A stretch of 64,000 bases of DNA from assembly GCF_002887775.1 (NCBI RefSeq), contig NZ_LOCM01000006.1, forward strand, positions 77,192 through 141,191. Direction: 5' to 3'. The first letter of the stretch is position 1; the number at the start of each line of letters is the position of its first letter. This DNA is from Streptococcus penaeicida. Its GTDB lineage: Bacteria; Bacillota; Bacilli; Lactobacillales; Streptococcaceae. Below are positions 27,168 through 39,047 of the stretch, piece by piece. The position numbers and the translations under genes were made by a program. A model generated the notes under the pieces. It was not told the DNA's origin, ran no database searches, and worked only from the letters and a program-made list of their open reading frames with translations.

Positions 27168-30030
27168 TTGTCAAAGAAAAGATTACATGAAATTGCCAAA
27201 GAACTTGGTAAAACAAGTAAAGAAGTTGTTGAAAAAGCAAAAGAACTAGGCTTAGATGTCAAAAGTCATGCCTCAAGTGTCGATGAGTCGGCTGCTGGTA
27301 AAATTGCATCGAGTTTTTCAACAAAATCAGAAAAACCTATTACTCCAGAAGTAAAAGAAAAACCTAAGACTACCGAAAGCCCTGAAGTTAAAAAAGAAAC
27401 GTCCGTTAAAGTAACTGAAAAAGTAGCGAGTCCTCTTGTTGAAAAATCAGAGTCTACTGTTGCTGAAAAACCTCAAACGGTGAAACCGAAAAGTCGTAAC
27501 TTTAAAGCAGAACGAGAAGCTCGTGCTAAAGAACAGGCTGCTCGCCAACAAGCTGGCAACCAGAATCGTCAAAATGACAATCGACCAAACAACCGTCAAA
27601 ATGGACGTTTTGGAAATCGGAACCAAAATCAAAATGGTGAACGTCGATTTGATAATAAACCTAATCAAAATGGAAATCGTCAGGATAACCGTCAATTTGG
27701 TAATCAGGATAATAACCGTAATCAAGGAAATAACCGTCAAAATGATCGCTATCGTGATAATAGACAGTCTCAGGAACGTGGACAATATCAAGCTCCAGCT
27801 CCTAAGATTGACTTTAAAGCCAGAGCGGCTGCTTTAAAAGCAGAACAAAATGCAGAGTATACGCGAACTAGAGAACATCAGTTCCGCGAACAAGAAGAAG
27901 CTAAACGACAAGCTCAGATTGCTCAAGAACAAGCAAGAATTCAAGCTGAAAAAGAAGCAGCAAATCTTGCTAAAGCAGCAGCTTTGGAAGCAACAAAGGC
28001 AAGAGAGTCAGTTGTTACTAAGCCAGTTGTTGAAGCGGCAACAGCAAAACCTGTTGATAAACGTCGTAAGAAAGCTCGTCCTGAAAAAATCACAAGATGA
28101 AGAACAAAATCGTGATAATGGACCTAAAAATAAGAAGAGTTGGAATAATCAAAACCAAGTGAGAAATCAAAGAAATAGTAACTGGAACAAAAAACCTAAA
28201 AAAGGTAAAAATAATCGGAATAATAATGCCGCTCCAAAACCAGTAACAGAGCGTAAATTCCATGAATTACCTAAAGAATTTGAATATAGTGAAGGGATGA
28301 CAGTTGCCGATATCGCAAAACGTATCAAACGTGAACCTGCGGAAATCGTTAAGAAACTCTTTATGATGGGAGTCATGGCAACTCAAAACCAATCACTTGA
28401 TGGCGACACCATTGAATTATTAATGGTTGATTATGGAATTGAAGCTAAAGCGAAAGTTGAAGTCGATGATGCTGATATTGAGCGTTTCTTTGAAGATGAA
28501 ACTTATCTAAACCCAGAAAATCTTGTAGAACGCGCACCTGTTGTTACCATTATGGGTCACGTTGACCATGGTAAAACAACTTTATTAGATACTTTACGTA
28601 ACTCTCGTGTCGCTACAGGAGAAGCTGGTGGTATCACTCAGCATATTGGAGCTTATCAAATTGAAGAAGAAGGTAAAAAAATAACCTTCTTAGATACACC
28701 GGGGCATGCGGCCTTTACAAGTATGCGTGCGCGTGGAGCATCTGTAACTGATATTACTATTCTGATTGTTGCTGCCGATGATGGTGTAATGCCACAAACC
28801 ATTGAAGCAATCAATCACTCAAAAGCCGCTCAAGTTCCAATTATTGTAGCTATCAATAAAATTGATAAACCAGGTGCAAACCCTGAACGTGTTATTTCTG
28901 AGTTAGCAGAACATGGTATTATCTCGACCGCTTGGGGTGGAGACTGTGAATTTGTTGAAATTTCAGCTAAATTTAACAAAAACATTGATGAATTATTAGA
29001 AACAGTTCTATTAGTAGCAGAAGTTGAAGAACTAAAAGCCGATCCTACTGTTCGAGCAATTGGTACAGTTATTGAAGCTCGTTTGGATAAAGGTAAAGGT
29101 GCGGTTGCTACCCTTCTTGTTCAACAAGGAACGCTTCATGTTCAAGATCCTATCGTTATTGGTAATACCTTTGGTCGTGTCCGTGCCATGACTAATGACC
29201 TAGGTCGTCGTGTAAAATTTGCCTTACCATCAACTCCGGTTTCTATCACTGGTTTGAATGAAACACCAATGGCAGGTGATCACTTTGCTGTTTATGAAGA
29301 TGAAAAAGCAGCACGTGCTGCTGGTGAAGAACGTGCAAAACGTGCTCTTCTTAAACAACGTCAAAATACACAACGTGTTAGCCTAGATAACCTCTTTGAT
29401 ACCCTAAAAGCTGGCGAAATCAAAACAGTTAACGTTATCATTAAAGCCGATGTTCAAGGTTCCGTTGAAGCTCTTGCAGCCTCGCTTCTTAAAATTGAAG
29501 TTGAAGGTGTACGAGTAAATGTTGTTCACTCAGCGGTAGGTGCTATTAATGAGTCCGATGTAACACTAGCGGAAGCATCAAATGCAGTTATCATTGGATT
29601 TAATGTTCGTCCGACACCACAAGCACGTCAACAAGCTGACGCTGACGATGTTGAAATTCGTCTTCATAGTATTATCTACAAAGTTATCGAAGAAGTTGAA
29701 GAAGCGATGAAAGGTAAATTGGACCCTGTCTTCAAAGAAAAAATTCTTGGTGAAGCTATTGTTCGTGAAACCTTTAAAGTTTCAAAAGTTGGAACTATCG
29801 GTGGATTTATGGTTATCAATGGTAAAATCACCCGTGATTCCAGTGTCCGTGTTATCCGTGATAGTGTTGTTGTCTTCGATGGTAAACTAGCAAGTCTTAA
29901 ACATTATAAAGATGATGTTAAAGAAGTTGGTAATGCTCAAGAAGGTGGTCTAATGATTGAAAATTATAACGACCTGCAAGTTGACGATACGCTTGAAGCC
30001 TACATCATGGAAGAAATCGTTAGAAAATAA
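27168..30030 (+). CDS. infB: Translation initiation factor IF-2, frameshifted
   Basis: IF-2 brings fMet-tRNA to the ribosome. The start TTG at 27168 follows AGGAGG and gives [20 protein letters not shown]. The N-terminal region (residues about 125-205) is highly enriched in Asn, Gln and Arg. The GTPase domain shows [20 protein letters not shown] and NKIDKPGA. The first frame stops at 28100 because an extra A lies in the A6 at 28084-28089; with five A, PEK runs into [12 protein letters not shown] and the total is 953 residues. IF-2 is essential, so the indel is almost surely an error. Confidence 0.93.
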
Positions 30031-30059
30031 TTCAAAATAAAATAAATTATCATTGATAG

Positions 30060-30085
30060 AAGCTGGGCTTTCAGCCTGGCTTTTG
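30060..30085 (+). promoter_or_regulatory. Hairpin with T run between infB and rbfA
   Basis: AGCTGGGCT pairs with AGCCTGGCT (with G-U pairs) and TTTT follows. It may attenuate expression into rbfA. Confidence 0.55.
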
Positions 30086-30112
30086 TCATCACTATTAAGA
30101 AAGGAAATTGAA

Positions 30113-30472
30113 ATGGCAAATCATCGTATTGACCGAGTTGGCATGGAAATCAAACGTGAAGTCAATGAGATTTTACAAAAGAAAGTCCGTGATCCACGTG
30201 TACAAGGTGTTACAATCACTGAAGTGCAAATGCTGGGCGATTTATCAGCAGCCAAAGTCTATTACACTCTTATGAGTGACTTGGCATCTGATAATCAAAA
30301 AGCACAAATTGGTTTAGAAAAAGCTACTGGAACGATTAAACGTGAATTAGGACGCAACCTGACCATGTATAAAATTCCAGACTTAATTTTTGAAAAAGAT
30401 AATTCTATTGCCTATGGTAATAAAATTGACCAGCTTCTCAAAGATTTAGAAGCAAAAACAAGTGATAAATAA
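30113..30472 (+). CDS. rbfA: Ribosome-binding factor A
   Basis: RbfA helps mature 16S rRNA in the 30S subunit. The 119-residue protein begins [21 protein letters not shown] and shows [25 protein letters not shown]. The ATG at 30113 follows AAAGGAAAT; an upstream in-frame start at 30053 lies within a hairpin and is rejected. It is the last gene of the nusA-infB operon. Confidence 0.96.
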   Translation: MANHRIDRVGMEIKREVNEILQKKVRDPRVQGVTITEVQMLGDLSAAKVYYTLMSDLASDNQKAQIGLEKATGTIKRELGRNLTMYKIPDLIFEKDNSIAYGNKIDQLLKDLEAKTSDK

Positions 30473-30475
30473 ACT

Positions 30476-30508
30476 AAAAGAGAGTTTCTAACGGAAACTC
30501 TCTTTTTT
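30476..30508 (+). terminator. Terminator of the rimP-rbfA operon
   Basis: AAAAGAGAGTTTC pairs with GAAACTCTCTTTT and ends in a T run. Confidence 0.9.
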
Positions 30509-30596
30509 GGTGATTATTAACTAGAAATAGTACAATTCATTATTAATTCTTAAACTAATTTCCTTTTTTTTTTTGAATAAAAATATATTTTTTTAA

Positions 30597-30643
30597 TTGA
30601 CAGCGCAAAATTAGTATAATATACTTTTAAGTGGTTATAACCA
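30597..30643 (+). promoter_or_regulatory. Promoter and palindromic operator of the gntR-agaS-lacD operon
   Basis: TTGACA (30597-30602), 17 bases, TATACT (30620-30625). The perfect palindrome TGGTTATAACCA (30632-30643) overlaps the transcription start region and has the TGGT...ACCA form of HutC/GntR-type operators, so it probably binds the GntR protein encoded next. Confidence 0.75.
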
Positions 30644-30656
30644 GTAGAGGAAGATT

Positions 30657-31382
30657 ATGAAAAAAGAACAACCACTCTATCAAAAATTAGTTGATCAACT
30701 TGAAGTGACAATTAGGAAAGATATGTCGCCTCACGACAAATTATTATCAGAAAGAGAATTGAGCGAAAATTACTCGGTGAGCAGGATAACAGTAAGGCAA
30801 GCTCTGAAGGAATTGGAAACACGTGGCTTAATTTACAAAGTTCACGGAAAAGGTACTTATGTTTCAAAATTAAAAGAACCTTTAACCGATTTAAGTTTGG
30901 CATATAGTTTTACTGAGCAAATGAAAAAAATTGGCAAGGAACCAAGAACACAAATTCTTTCGTTTGAAAAAGTAGAAATAAAAGATCATCTTGAAAATTT
31001 ACTAGAAATGGAGTCAGAAAATCAAGCCTTCGAATTAGAAAGGCTTCGTTTAGCTGACGGACAGCCTATGATGTTTGAAAGATCCTACTTACCTTGCTCC
31101 ATATTTTGTGATTTGACATCAGAAATACTAAAAGAAAAACCACTTTATGATATTTTTTCTGCAGATTATCTTATAAACGTTAGACTTGCTGAAGAGGAAT
31201 TTTATGCTAGCATAGCTCTTGATTTTGAAGCAAAATTATTAGGCATCAAAAAAGGGGATCCAGTTTTGCATATGATCCGAAAAACTTATAATGAGAAAAA
31301 TGTTCTAGTTGAACACACGTTTTCTATTGCAAGAGCTGATCAATTCAAATATAGAGTTATTCATCAACCAAATAAATTGTAA
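30657..31382 (+). CDS. GntR-family (HutC subfamily) transcriptional regulator
   Basis: This 241-residue repressor has an N-terminal winged helix (SERELSENYSVSRITVRQALKELETRGLIYKVHGKGTYV region) and a C-terminal UTRA ligand-binding domain ending with EHTFSIARADQFKYRV. HutC-type regulators sense phosphorylated sugars. It is the first gene of the agaS-lacD-lacX unit, downstream of a palindrome that is a likely operator. The ligand is inferred to be a product of the pathway, perhaps an amino-sugar phosphate or tagatose phosphate. Confidence 0.9.
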   Translation: MKKEQPLYQKLVDQLEVTIRKDMSPHDKLLSERELSENYSVSRITVRQALKELETRGLIYKVHGKGTYVSKLKEPLTDLSLAYSFTEQMKKIGKEPRTQILSFEKVEIKDHLENLLEMESENQAFELERLRLADGQPMMFERSYLPCSIFCDLTSEILKEKPLYDIFSADYLINVRLAEEEFYASIALDFEAKLLGIKKGDPVLHMIRKTYNEKNVLVEHTFSIARADQFKYRVIHQPNKL

Positions 31383-31402
31383 ACAAATTATAGGAGGTAG
31401 AA

Positions 31403-32580
31403 ATGTTTCAATTACCACAAAAAGAACTGGAACAAATGGGAGCAAGCATTACAACCAAAGAAATCATGCAACAGCCAGATTTATGGCAGGAGGCTTATAA
31501 GAATTTTTTAGAAAAAGAAGATGACATTTCTTCTTTTTTAAACAAAGTAATTGAAAACGCTGACAGTAAAGTGAAAGTTATCTTTACAGGTGCTGGTACT
31601 TCTGAATATGTTGGAAATAGTATTTGTGCCTATCTGCAAAATATGGTAATCGCCAAAATTTTCTTTTCAGTAGTGTTGCAACAACCGATATTGTGTCAGC
31701 TCCAAATTACTATTTATTTGAAGAGGATACAGTTATACTAGTTTCCTTTGCAAGAAGTGGGAACAGTCCGGAGAGTGTAGCTTCTGTAAATCTTGCTAAT
31801 AAGTTAATCAACAATTGCTATCATCTGACAATTACCTGTGCTAAAGATGGTGAGTTAGCTAAGATGGCAAAAAATGATAGTCGAAATTTCTTAATGCTAA
31901 TGCCAGAACTATCAAATGATGGTGGATTTGCAATGACAAGTAGCTTTACCTGTATGATGTTAACTGCCTTGCTGATTTTCGATCAGGAACACTTAAATGA
32001 AAATAAAGCGACATTCGTTACTCAAATGTGTCAAATAGCAAATGATATTATTAATAGAGAATCAGAACTAAAAACATTAATTAATAAACCATTTAATCGG
32101 TTGGTTTATTTGGGTTCTGGAAGTTTATCAGGTTTAACTCAAGAGGCGCAATTAAAAATTTTGGAATTGACTGCTGGCGAGATTGCAACAGTTTACGATT
32201 CTTCAATGGGATTTAGACATGGTCCAAAATCATTCATCAATAATGATACTTTAGTTTTTGGTTTTGTTAATAATAATACCTATACTCGAAAATATGATTT
32301 AGATGTATTAGAAGAAATCGCTGGAGATCAAATTGCAAATTCAACAATTGCAATTAGCCAAAAGGGAGTCGAAAATTTTTCAGGTGCTACTTTTGAATTA
32401 AACTCAGAATTACTTTTACCAGATGCCTATCTTGCCTTTCCAATGATATTACTAGCTCAAACAATTGCCTTATTCACATCAATAAAAGTGAATAATTTAC
32501 CGGATACCCCTTCTAAAACTGGTACAGTTAACCGAGTGGTCAAAGGCGTTAAGATACATGAATACTACAAGGAGGATTAA
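31403..32580 (+). CDS. agaS: AgaS-type SIS-domain sugar isomerase/deaminase, frameshifted
   Basis: AgaS proteins are SIS-domain enzymes proposed to convert galactosamine 6-phosphate to tagatose 6-phosphate with loss of ammonia. The first frame ends in the SIS motif [19 protein letters not shown]; the rest, [19 protein letters not shown] and [18 protein letters not shown], is in the next frame. One A is missing from the A4 at 31638-31641; repair gives 392 residues. A second SIS domain shows [25 protein letters not shown] precedes the ATG. lacD follows at once. Confidence 0.85.
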
Positions 32581-32581
32581 A

Positions 32582-33559
32582 TTGACATTAACACCAAATA
32601 AACGTGCTTATTTAGAAAAACTCAGTCGTCAAGGCATAATCTCCGCCCTAGCATTTGATCAACGTGGTGCCCTAAAACGAATGATGGCAAGCCATCAAAC
32701 AGAAGAGCCAACTGTTGAACAAATGGAAACTTTAAAAGTAATGGTATCTGAGGAACTGACACCATACGCTTCCTCAATTCTATTAGATCCAGAATATGGA
32801 ATCCCAGCAATTAAAGTAAAAGACGAAGAAGCAGGACTTTTACTAGCCTATGAAAAAACAGGTTATGATGCTACAACGACTAGCCGCTTACCAGACTGTT
32901 TAGTTGAGTGGTCAGTAAAACGGATCAAAGAAGCTGGTGCAGATGCAGTCAAATTCCTACTCTACTATGATGTAGATGGTGATGCTCAAGTTAATCTCCA
33001 AAAACAAGCTTATATTGAACGCATTGGTTCAGAATGTCGTGCTGAAGATATTCCATTTTTCTTAGAAATTCTAACCTATGATGAAAATATCACAGACAAT
33101 TCAAGTATTGCATTTGCCAAAGTTAAAGCTCATAAAGTTAACCAAGCAATGAGAGTATTCTCAGCTGACCGTTTCGGAATTGATGTTTTAAAAGTAGAAG
33201 TTCCGGTAAATATGGCATTTGTAGAAGGCTTTGCGGATGGAGAAGTACTTCTAAGTAAAGAAGAAGCAGCCCAAGCCTTTAAAGAACAAGAAGCTTCCAG
33301 TCACTTGCCTTATATTTATTTGAGTGCTGGTGTTTCAGCGAAACTTTTCCAAGAGACACTTGTTTTTGCGGCAGAGTCTGGAGCCAAATTTAATGGTGTA
33401 CTCTGTGGTCGTGCCACATGGTCTGGTTCAGTACCCGTTTATATTAAAAAAGGTGAAGAAGCAGCTCGTCAATGGCTACGGACGGAAGGATTGAAAAATA
33501 TTGAAGAACTCAACCGAGTTCTAAAACAAACAGCGATACCTTGGACAGATAAAATATAA
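32582..33559 (+). CDS. lacD: Tagatose 1,6-diphosphate aldolase LacD
   Basis: This 325-residue class I aldolase splits tagatose 1,6-bisphosphate to glyceraldehyde-3-P and dihydroxyacetone-P. It begins [33 protein letters not shown] and has [15 protein letters not shown] with the Schiff-base lysine. The TTG at 32582 has GGAGG six bases before it and matches the usual length. Kinase LacC and isomerase LacAB are not in this window. Confidence 0.95.
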   Translation: MTLTPNKRAYLEKLSRQGIISALAFDQRGALKRMMASHQTEEPTVEQMETLKVMVSEELTPYASSILLDPEYGIPAIKVKDEEAGLLLAYEKTGYDATTTSRLPDCLVEWSVKRIKEAGADAVKFLLYYDVDGDAQVNLQKQAYIERIGSECRAEDIPFFLEILTYDENITDNSSIAFAKVKAHKVNQAMRVFSADRFGIDVLKVEVPVNMAFVEGFADGEVLLSKEEAAQAFKEQEASSHLPYIYLSAGVSAKLFQETLVFAAESGAKFNGVLCGRATWSGSVPVYIKKGEEAARQWLRTEGLKNIEELNRVLKQTAIPWTDKI

Positions 33560-33578
33560 ATAGGGTGGAGTATAACTG

Positions 33579-34487
33579 ATGTCTTTATTTTTAAAGAATG
33601 AATACTTAACAATTGAATTTAAAAATTTAGGTGGAGAACTTGCCTCGATAAAAGATAGAGATGGGGTTGAATATCTATGGCAAGGTGATAGTAAGTATTG
33701 GAGCGGGCAAGCGCCGGTATTATTTCCAATATGTGGTAGTCTGAGAGAAGATCAAACAATCTATGGTAAAAATGGATCTAATAAAATTTTTGGATGTATG
33801 CCAAGACATGGTTTAGTAAGAAAGAAAAATTTTGTTGGGGAAGTAGTTTCCGAAAATACTATCGTTTTTCGGATATTAAGTGATGAAACCATGTTTCAAT
33901 CTTTTCCCTATAAATTTGAACTTAGTGTCTTTTATCAGTTAGTCGAAAAAACATTAACCATCACATATGAAGTAAAAAATTTAGAAAAATCATATGATTT
34001 ACCATTTACAATAGGTGCTCATCCAGCTTTTAATTGTCCTCTTTTTCCTAATGAAAAATATGAAGATTATTCTATACTTTTTTCAGATGAAGAATCATGT
34101 ACAAGTGCAAAAGTTTTTCCAGAAACTGGGTTAGTAGATTTAGAAAATAGGCAACCATTTTTAAAAAATGAAAACAAATTAAATTTAGATTACGAGCTAT
34201 TCAAAGATGATACAGTTTTGTTAGATCGATTAAAATCTAAAAGTATTACTTTAACTTCAAAAAATCATTCGAAGGAAATTAAAATTAATCTTCTTGATTT
34301 TCCAATATTAGTGTTATGGTCTACTGCAAATAAAAGTCCATTTATAGCATTAGAGCCTTGGCTAGGTGTATCAACATCAAAAAATGAAAGTGATTACTTT
34401 GAAGAAAAATATAATACACAATTTGCCTCTCCATTCCAAAAGGGATTTGAAGTCAAGTCATATTCCTATCAAATACAAATAAAATAA
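33579..34487 (+). CDS. lacX: Aldose 1-epimerase-like protein LacX
   Basis: This 302-residue protein of the galactose mutarotase-like superfamily resembles LacX, which sits in lac operons. It begins LFLKNEYLTIEFKNLGGELASIKD and has the YLWQGDSKYWSGQAPVLFPICG and GAHPAFNCPL blocks with the expected His. It probably interconverts sugar (phosphate) anomers. AGGGTGGAG lies upstream of the ATG. It ends the GntR-controlled unit; no terminator follows before the next promoter. Confidence 0.85.
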   Translation: MSLFLKNEYLTIEFKNLGGELASIKDRDGVEYLWQGDSKYWSGQAPVLFPICGSLREDQTIYGKNGSNKIFGCMPRHGLVRKKNFVGEVVSENTIVFRILSDETMFQSFPYKFELSVFYQLVEKTLTITYEVKNLEKSYDLPFTIGAHPAFNCPLFPNEKYEDYSILFSDEESCTSAKVFPETGLVDLENRQPFLKNENKLNLDYELFKDDTVLLDRLKSKSITLTSKNHSKEIKINLLDFPILVLWSTANKSPFIALEPWLGVSTSKNESDYFEEKYNTQFASPFQKGFEVKSYSYQIQIK

Positions 34488-34499
34488 ACATTTTTTGTT

Positions 34500-34536
34500 T
34501 GAAAGGGTTTACATTTCTGTGTTTTTGTTGTAAAAT
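34500..34536 (+). promoter_or_regulatory. Promoter of the lacT-lacFEG unit with overlapping cre-like site
   Basis: TTTACA (34508-34513), 17 bases, TAAAAT (34531-34536). TGAAAGGGTTTACA at 34500-34513 differs from the cre consensus in one base and covers the -35, which fits CcpA repression. Confidence 0.72.
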
Positions 34537-34557
34537 AAACACATAATTAAATAAAGT

Positions 34558-34589
34558 GGATTGTGACTAATAACAAATTAGGCAAGACC
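34558..34589 (+). promoter_or_regulatory. Ribonucleic antiterminator (RAT) of the lac-type unit
   Basis: The stretch starts GGATTGTGACT and ends AGGCAAGACC, as in RATs bound by LicT/BglG/LacT proteins. Its last six bases (34584-34589) are also the start of the terminator stem, so protein binding would prevent the terminator from forming. Confidence 0.88.
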
Positions 34590-34636
34590 GCAAATAAATT
34601 AGGGCGTAGTCTCGATTTATTTGCGGTCTTTTCTTT
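34584..34636 (+). terminator. Leader terminator controlled by the RAT
   Basis: A perfect 16-base-pair stem: AAGACCGCAAATAAAT (34584-34599) with ATTTATTTGCGGTCTT (34615-34630), then TTCTTT. It would stop transcription before the antiterminator gene unless the RAT is occupied. Confidence 0.9.
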
Positions 34637-34651
34637 AGGATGGAGGTAAAA

Positions 34652-35484
34652 ATGTTTCGGCTTATTCGTTCCTTGAACAATAATGCAGCTTTGGTAAAAA
34701 ACGAACAGAATGAACAAATAGTAGTTATGGGATTAGGAATTACTTTTCAAAAAAAGAAAGGTGATATCATTAACCCGGAGAAAATTGAAAAAGAGTTCGT
34801 TATAAAAAATAATGAAACTCGAGAAAATTTTTTGATGCTTTTGAAAGATGTACCGTTAGATTTTATAACGATTACATTTGAGTTAATTGAAACATTAACA
34901 AAAAAATATAATTTTACAGTACAGAATTATATTTTCGTGACATTAACTGACCATATGTTTGCTGCATATAAAATGTTGAAATCTGGAAGCTATATTGCCA
35001 GTAAATTACCAGACCTGTCAGTAGAATATCCAATTGAAAATAAGATTGCTAAAGAGGCATTGCAGATTTTTCAAAATAAATTAAATGTTACCTTTCCTTC
35101 TGATGAAGTTCAACGAATTGCATTGCATTTTATAAATGCAAAAGGTGATGAAACAAATGTTAAAGAAGCACTTTTTCCAAATGAAACAGAGTTATTAAAT
35201 TTAGTAAAAATTAAATTACAAGAAAAAGGTATTGTCAGAAACGACATTAATAGCAATTATTATGATCGACTTATGATTCATTTAAGTTATTTTTTAAATT
35301 CACTGGATAGGTTGATAAATCAAACTATTCTATATTAAATTTAAAAAATCAAATAATGCAAGAATATCCAACAGCTTATAAAATTGGTGAGGAGATATAT
35401 AATCTCATTTCATTGAAAACTGGTAAAGAATTATTTGAGGGTGAAAAATTATATATAGTATTACACATCCAAAGACTTATATAA
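34652..35484 (+). CDS. BglG/LicT-family transcription antiterminator, frameshifted near the C-terminus
   Basis: The protein starts [19 protein letters not shown], the RNA-binding CAT domain of the LicT family, and has two PRD domains with regulatory histidines ([29 protein letters not shown]). It binds the RAT when PTS phosphorylation permits. The frame breaks at about 35331-35340; a +2 frame continues [21 protein letters not shown] and ends LHIQRLI. One missing base restores 277 residues, the family size. The ATG at 34652 follows GGAGGT; an ATG at 34640 is rejected. LacT would be a fitting name. Confidence 0.88.
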
Positions 35485-35500
35485 GAAAAGAGGAGAAAAA

Positions 35501-35809
35501 ATGAATAAAGAAGAAGTTACAATGCTTGGTTTTGAAATTGTAGCATATGCAGGAGAAGCAAGATCAAAACTATTAGAAGCACTTAATAAGGCTGAAAGTA
35601 AAGATTTTGACGAAGCAGAACGATTAATTGTTGAAGCAAATAAAGTGTTGAATTTGGCACATAATAAACAAACTGAGATGTTAAGTAAAGAGGCAGGTGG
35701 TGAAGATATTGCAATGGGCTTAATTATGATGCACGGCCAGGATCACCTGATGACAACTATTCTTTTAAAAGATTTAATAAACCACTTAATAAATTTGTAT
35801 AAAAAATAA
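35501..35809 (+). CDS. lacF: PTS lactose/cellobiose-family EIIA component
   Basis: This 102-residue helical phosphocarrier accepts phosphate from HPr at the His in [11 protein letters not shown] and passes it to LacE. The pattern [19 protein letters not shown] and AEASK-like region are typical of lactose-type EIIA. It lies 16 bases before lacE and just after the antiterminator. Confidence 0.93.
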   Translation: MNKEEVTMLGFEIVAYAGEARSKLLEALNKAESKDFDEAERLIVEANKVLNLAHNKQTEMLSKEAGGEDIAMGLIMMHGQDHLMTTILLKDLINHLINLYKK

Positions 35810-35824
35810 TAGGAGAGTCTAATT

Positions 35825-37510
35825 ATGAATGCATTAGTTGCACAGATTGAAAAAATGAAACCTTTCTTCGAAAAGGTTTCAAGAAATGTATATTTAAGAG
35901 CAATAAAAGATGGTTTTATTGCAGGGATGCCCATAATCATCTTTTCAAGTATTTTTATGTTAATTGCATTTGTTCCCAATATTTGGGGTTTCCATTGGGA
36001 TCCCAAAATTGAGGCAATGATTGTAAAACCATATTCATATTCAATGGGTATTTTAGGTCTACTTGTTGCTGGAACAACAGCAAAAAACTTAACTGATTCT
36101 TTTAATCGGGATATGCCTGCAACCAATCAAATTAATAACATTGCAACTTTAATTACTGCAATTATTGGATTTCTTTTGTTATCTTCTGATCCAATCGAAG
36201 GAGGATTTGGTTCAAGTCATTTAGGTACATCAGGCTTACTAGCTGGCTTTATTGCTGCTTTTATTACTGTAAATGTTTATAAATTTTTTATTAAACGTAA
36301 TATTACAATAAAAATGCCTTCAGAAGTTCCACCTAATATTGCACAAACATTTAAAGATATTTTCCCATTATCAGCTTCAATTTTAATTATGTATGGTATT
36401 GACTTGCTAATTAGACAGTTGACTGGTAACAATTTTGCAACTGCAGTTATTGAATTATTCCAACCATTATTTACAGCTGCAGATGGTTATGTTGGTCTTG
36501 CAATAATTTATGGTGCAATGGCGATGTTTTGGTTTATTGGTATTCATGGTCCTTCAATTGTTGAACCAGCTGTCTCTGCTATTATGTTGTTAAACATTGA
36601 TAAAAATATCGCATTAATTGGTGATGGGCATCAAGCAACTCATTTGATAACTCCTGGTTTACAATATTTTGTAGCGACAATGGGTGGTACAGGTGCAACA
36701 TTAGTAGTTCCATTTATGTTTATGTGGCTAGCTAAGTCAAAACAAAATAAAGCAATTGGTAGAGCTGCTGCAGTACCTACATTCTTCGGTGTTAATGAGC
36801 CTATTTTATTCGGTGCACCCTTAGTTTTGAATCCAGTATTCATGATACCATTTATCTTGACACCGATTTTTAACGTTTGGATTTTTAAATTTTTCGTAGA
36901 ATTCTTAGGAATGAACAGTTTTTCTTATGTACTTCCATGGACAACTCCTGGACCACTAGGATTAGTATTGGGAACTGGTTTTGCTGGTTTATCATTTGTT
37001 TTAGCTATTGTATTGATTGTTTTCGATGTATTAATGTATTATCCATTCTTTAAAGTTTATGATAATCAAATTTTAGCACAAGAAAATGAAAAGCATGATG
37101 TTCATGACATTAATAAAGTACAACCTGCCAAAATTGAAGATGTTGAACCAGAAAAGGAAGATTTTATTAATGAAACTATTATCAACACTGGAGCTAAAAA
37201 TGTACTAGTACTTTGTGCTGGTGGTGGAACAAGTGGTCTTTTATCAAATGCTTTGAATAAAGCTGCGAAAGAATATGATGTTAGTATTTCATCGGCAGCT
37301 GGTGCATATGGAACACATCAAGATATTTTAAAAGATTATGATTTGGTAATTTTAGCACCACAAGTTGCATCGAATTATGAAGATATCAAAAAAGAAACAG
37401 ATAAATTAGGAATAAAATTGACAAAAACTGAGGGCATGGAGTACATAAGTTTAACTCGTGATCCAAAAGGTTCTCTTGAATACGTACTGAATCAATTTGA
37501 TGAAAAGTGA
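35825..37510 (+). CDS. lacE: PTS lactose-family EIICB component
   Basis: This 561-residue transporter has an N-terminal EIIC domain with about ten helices (residues 1-430) and a C-terminal EIIB domain with the phosphorylated Cys in [36 protein letters not shown] and [16 protein letters not shown] are EIIC signatures. It imports and phosphorylates lactose or a related beta-galactoside. It starts 15 bases after lacF. Confidence 0.94.
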   Translation: MNALVAQIEKMKPFFEKVSRNVYLRAIKDGFIAGMPIIIFSSIFMLIAFVPNIWGFHWDPKIEAMIVKPYSYSMGILGLLVAGTTAKNLTDSFNRDMPATNQINNIATLITAIIGFLLLSSDPIEGGFGSSHLGTSGLLAGFIAAFITVNVYKFFIKRNITIKMPSEVPPNIAQTFKDIFPLSASILIMYGIDLLIRQLTGNNFATAVIELFQPLFTAADGYVGLAIIYGAMAMFWFIGIHGPSIVEPAVSAIMLLNIDKNIALIGDGHQATHLITPGLQYFVATMGGTGATLVVPFMFMWLAKSKQNKAIGRAAAVPTFFGVNEPILFGAPLVLNPVFMIPFILTPIFNVWIFKFFVEFLGMNSFSYVLPWTTPGPLGLVLGTGFAGLSFVLAIVLIVFDVLMYYPFFKVYDNQILAQENEKHDVHDINKVQPAKIEDVEPEKEDFINETIINTGAKNVLVLCAGGGTSGLLSNALNKAAKEYDVSISSAAGAYGTHQDILKDYDLVILAPQVASNYEDIKKETDKLGIKLTKTEGMEYISLTRDPKGSLEYVLNQFDEK

Positions 37511-38923
<1,413 letters not shown>

Positions 38924-38938
38924 TTATTATTTATTAAT

Positions 38939-38977
38939 CAAAATCCTCACTCCTCAATTCGAGGGGTGGGGATTTTG
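38939..38977 (+). terminator. Terminator after lacG
   Basis: AAAATCCTCACTCCTC pairs with GAGGGGTGGGGATTTT around a short loop. Confidence 0.88.
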
Positions 38978-39047
38978 TGTCATTTCTCCTTTTTTAGAAA
39001 TTCTGCTAAACTATTATTAGGAACTGTTTGCATCAGAAAGGAAGAAT

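Noticed and set aside
30053-30112. Longer rbfA start at 30053
   Set aside because: The added 20 residues come from a hairpin with a T run; MANHRID at 30113 has a ribosome site and matches the family.
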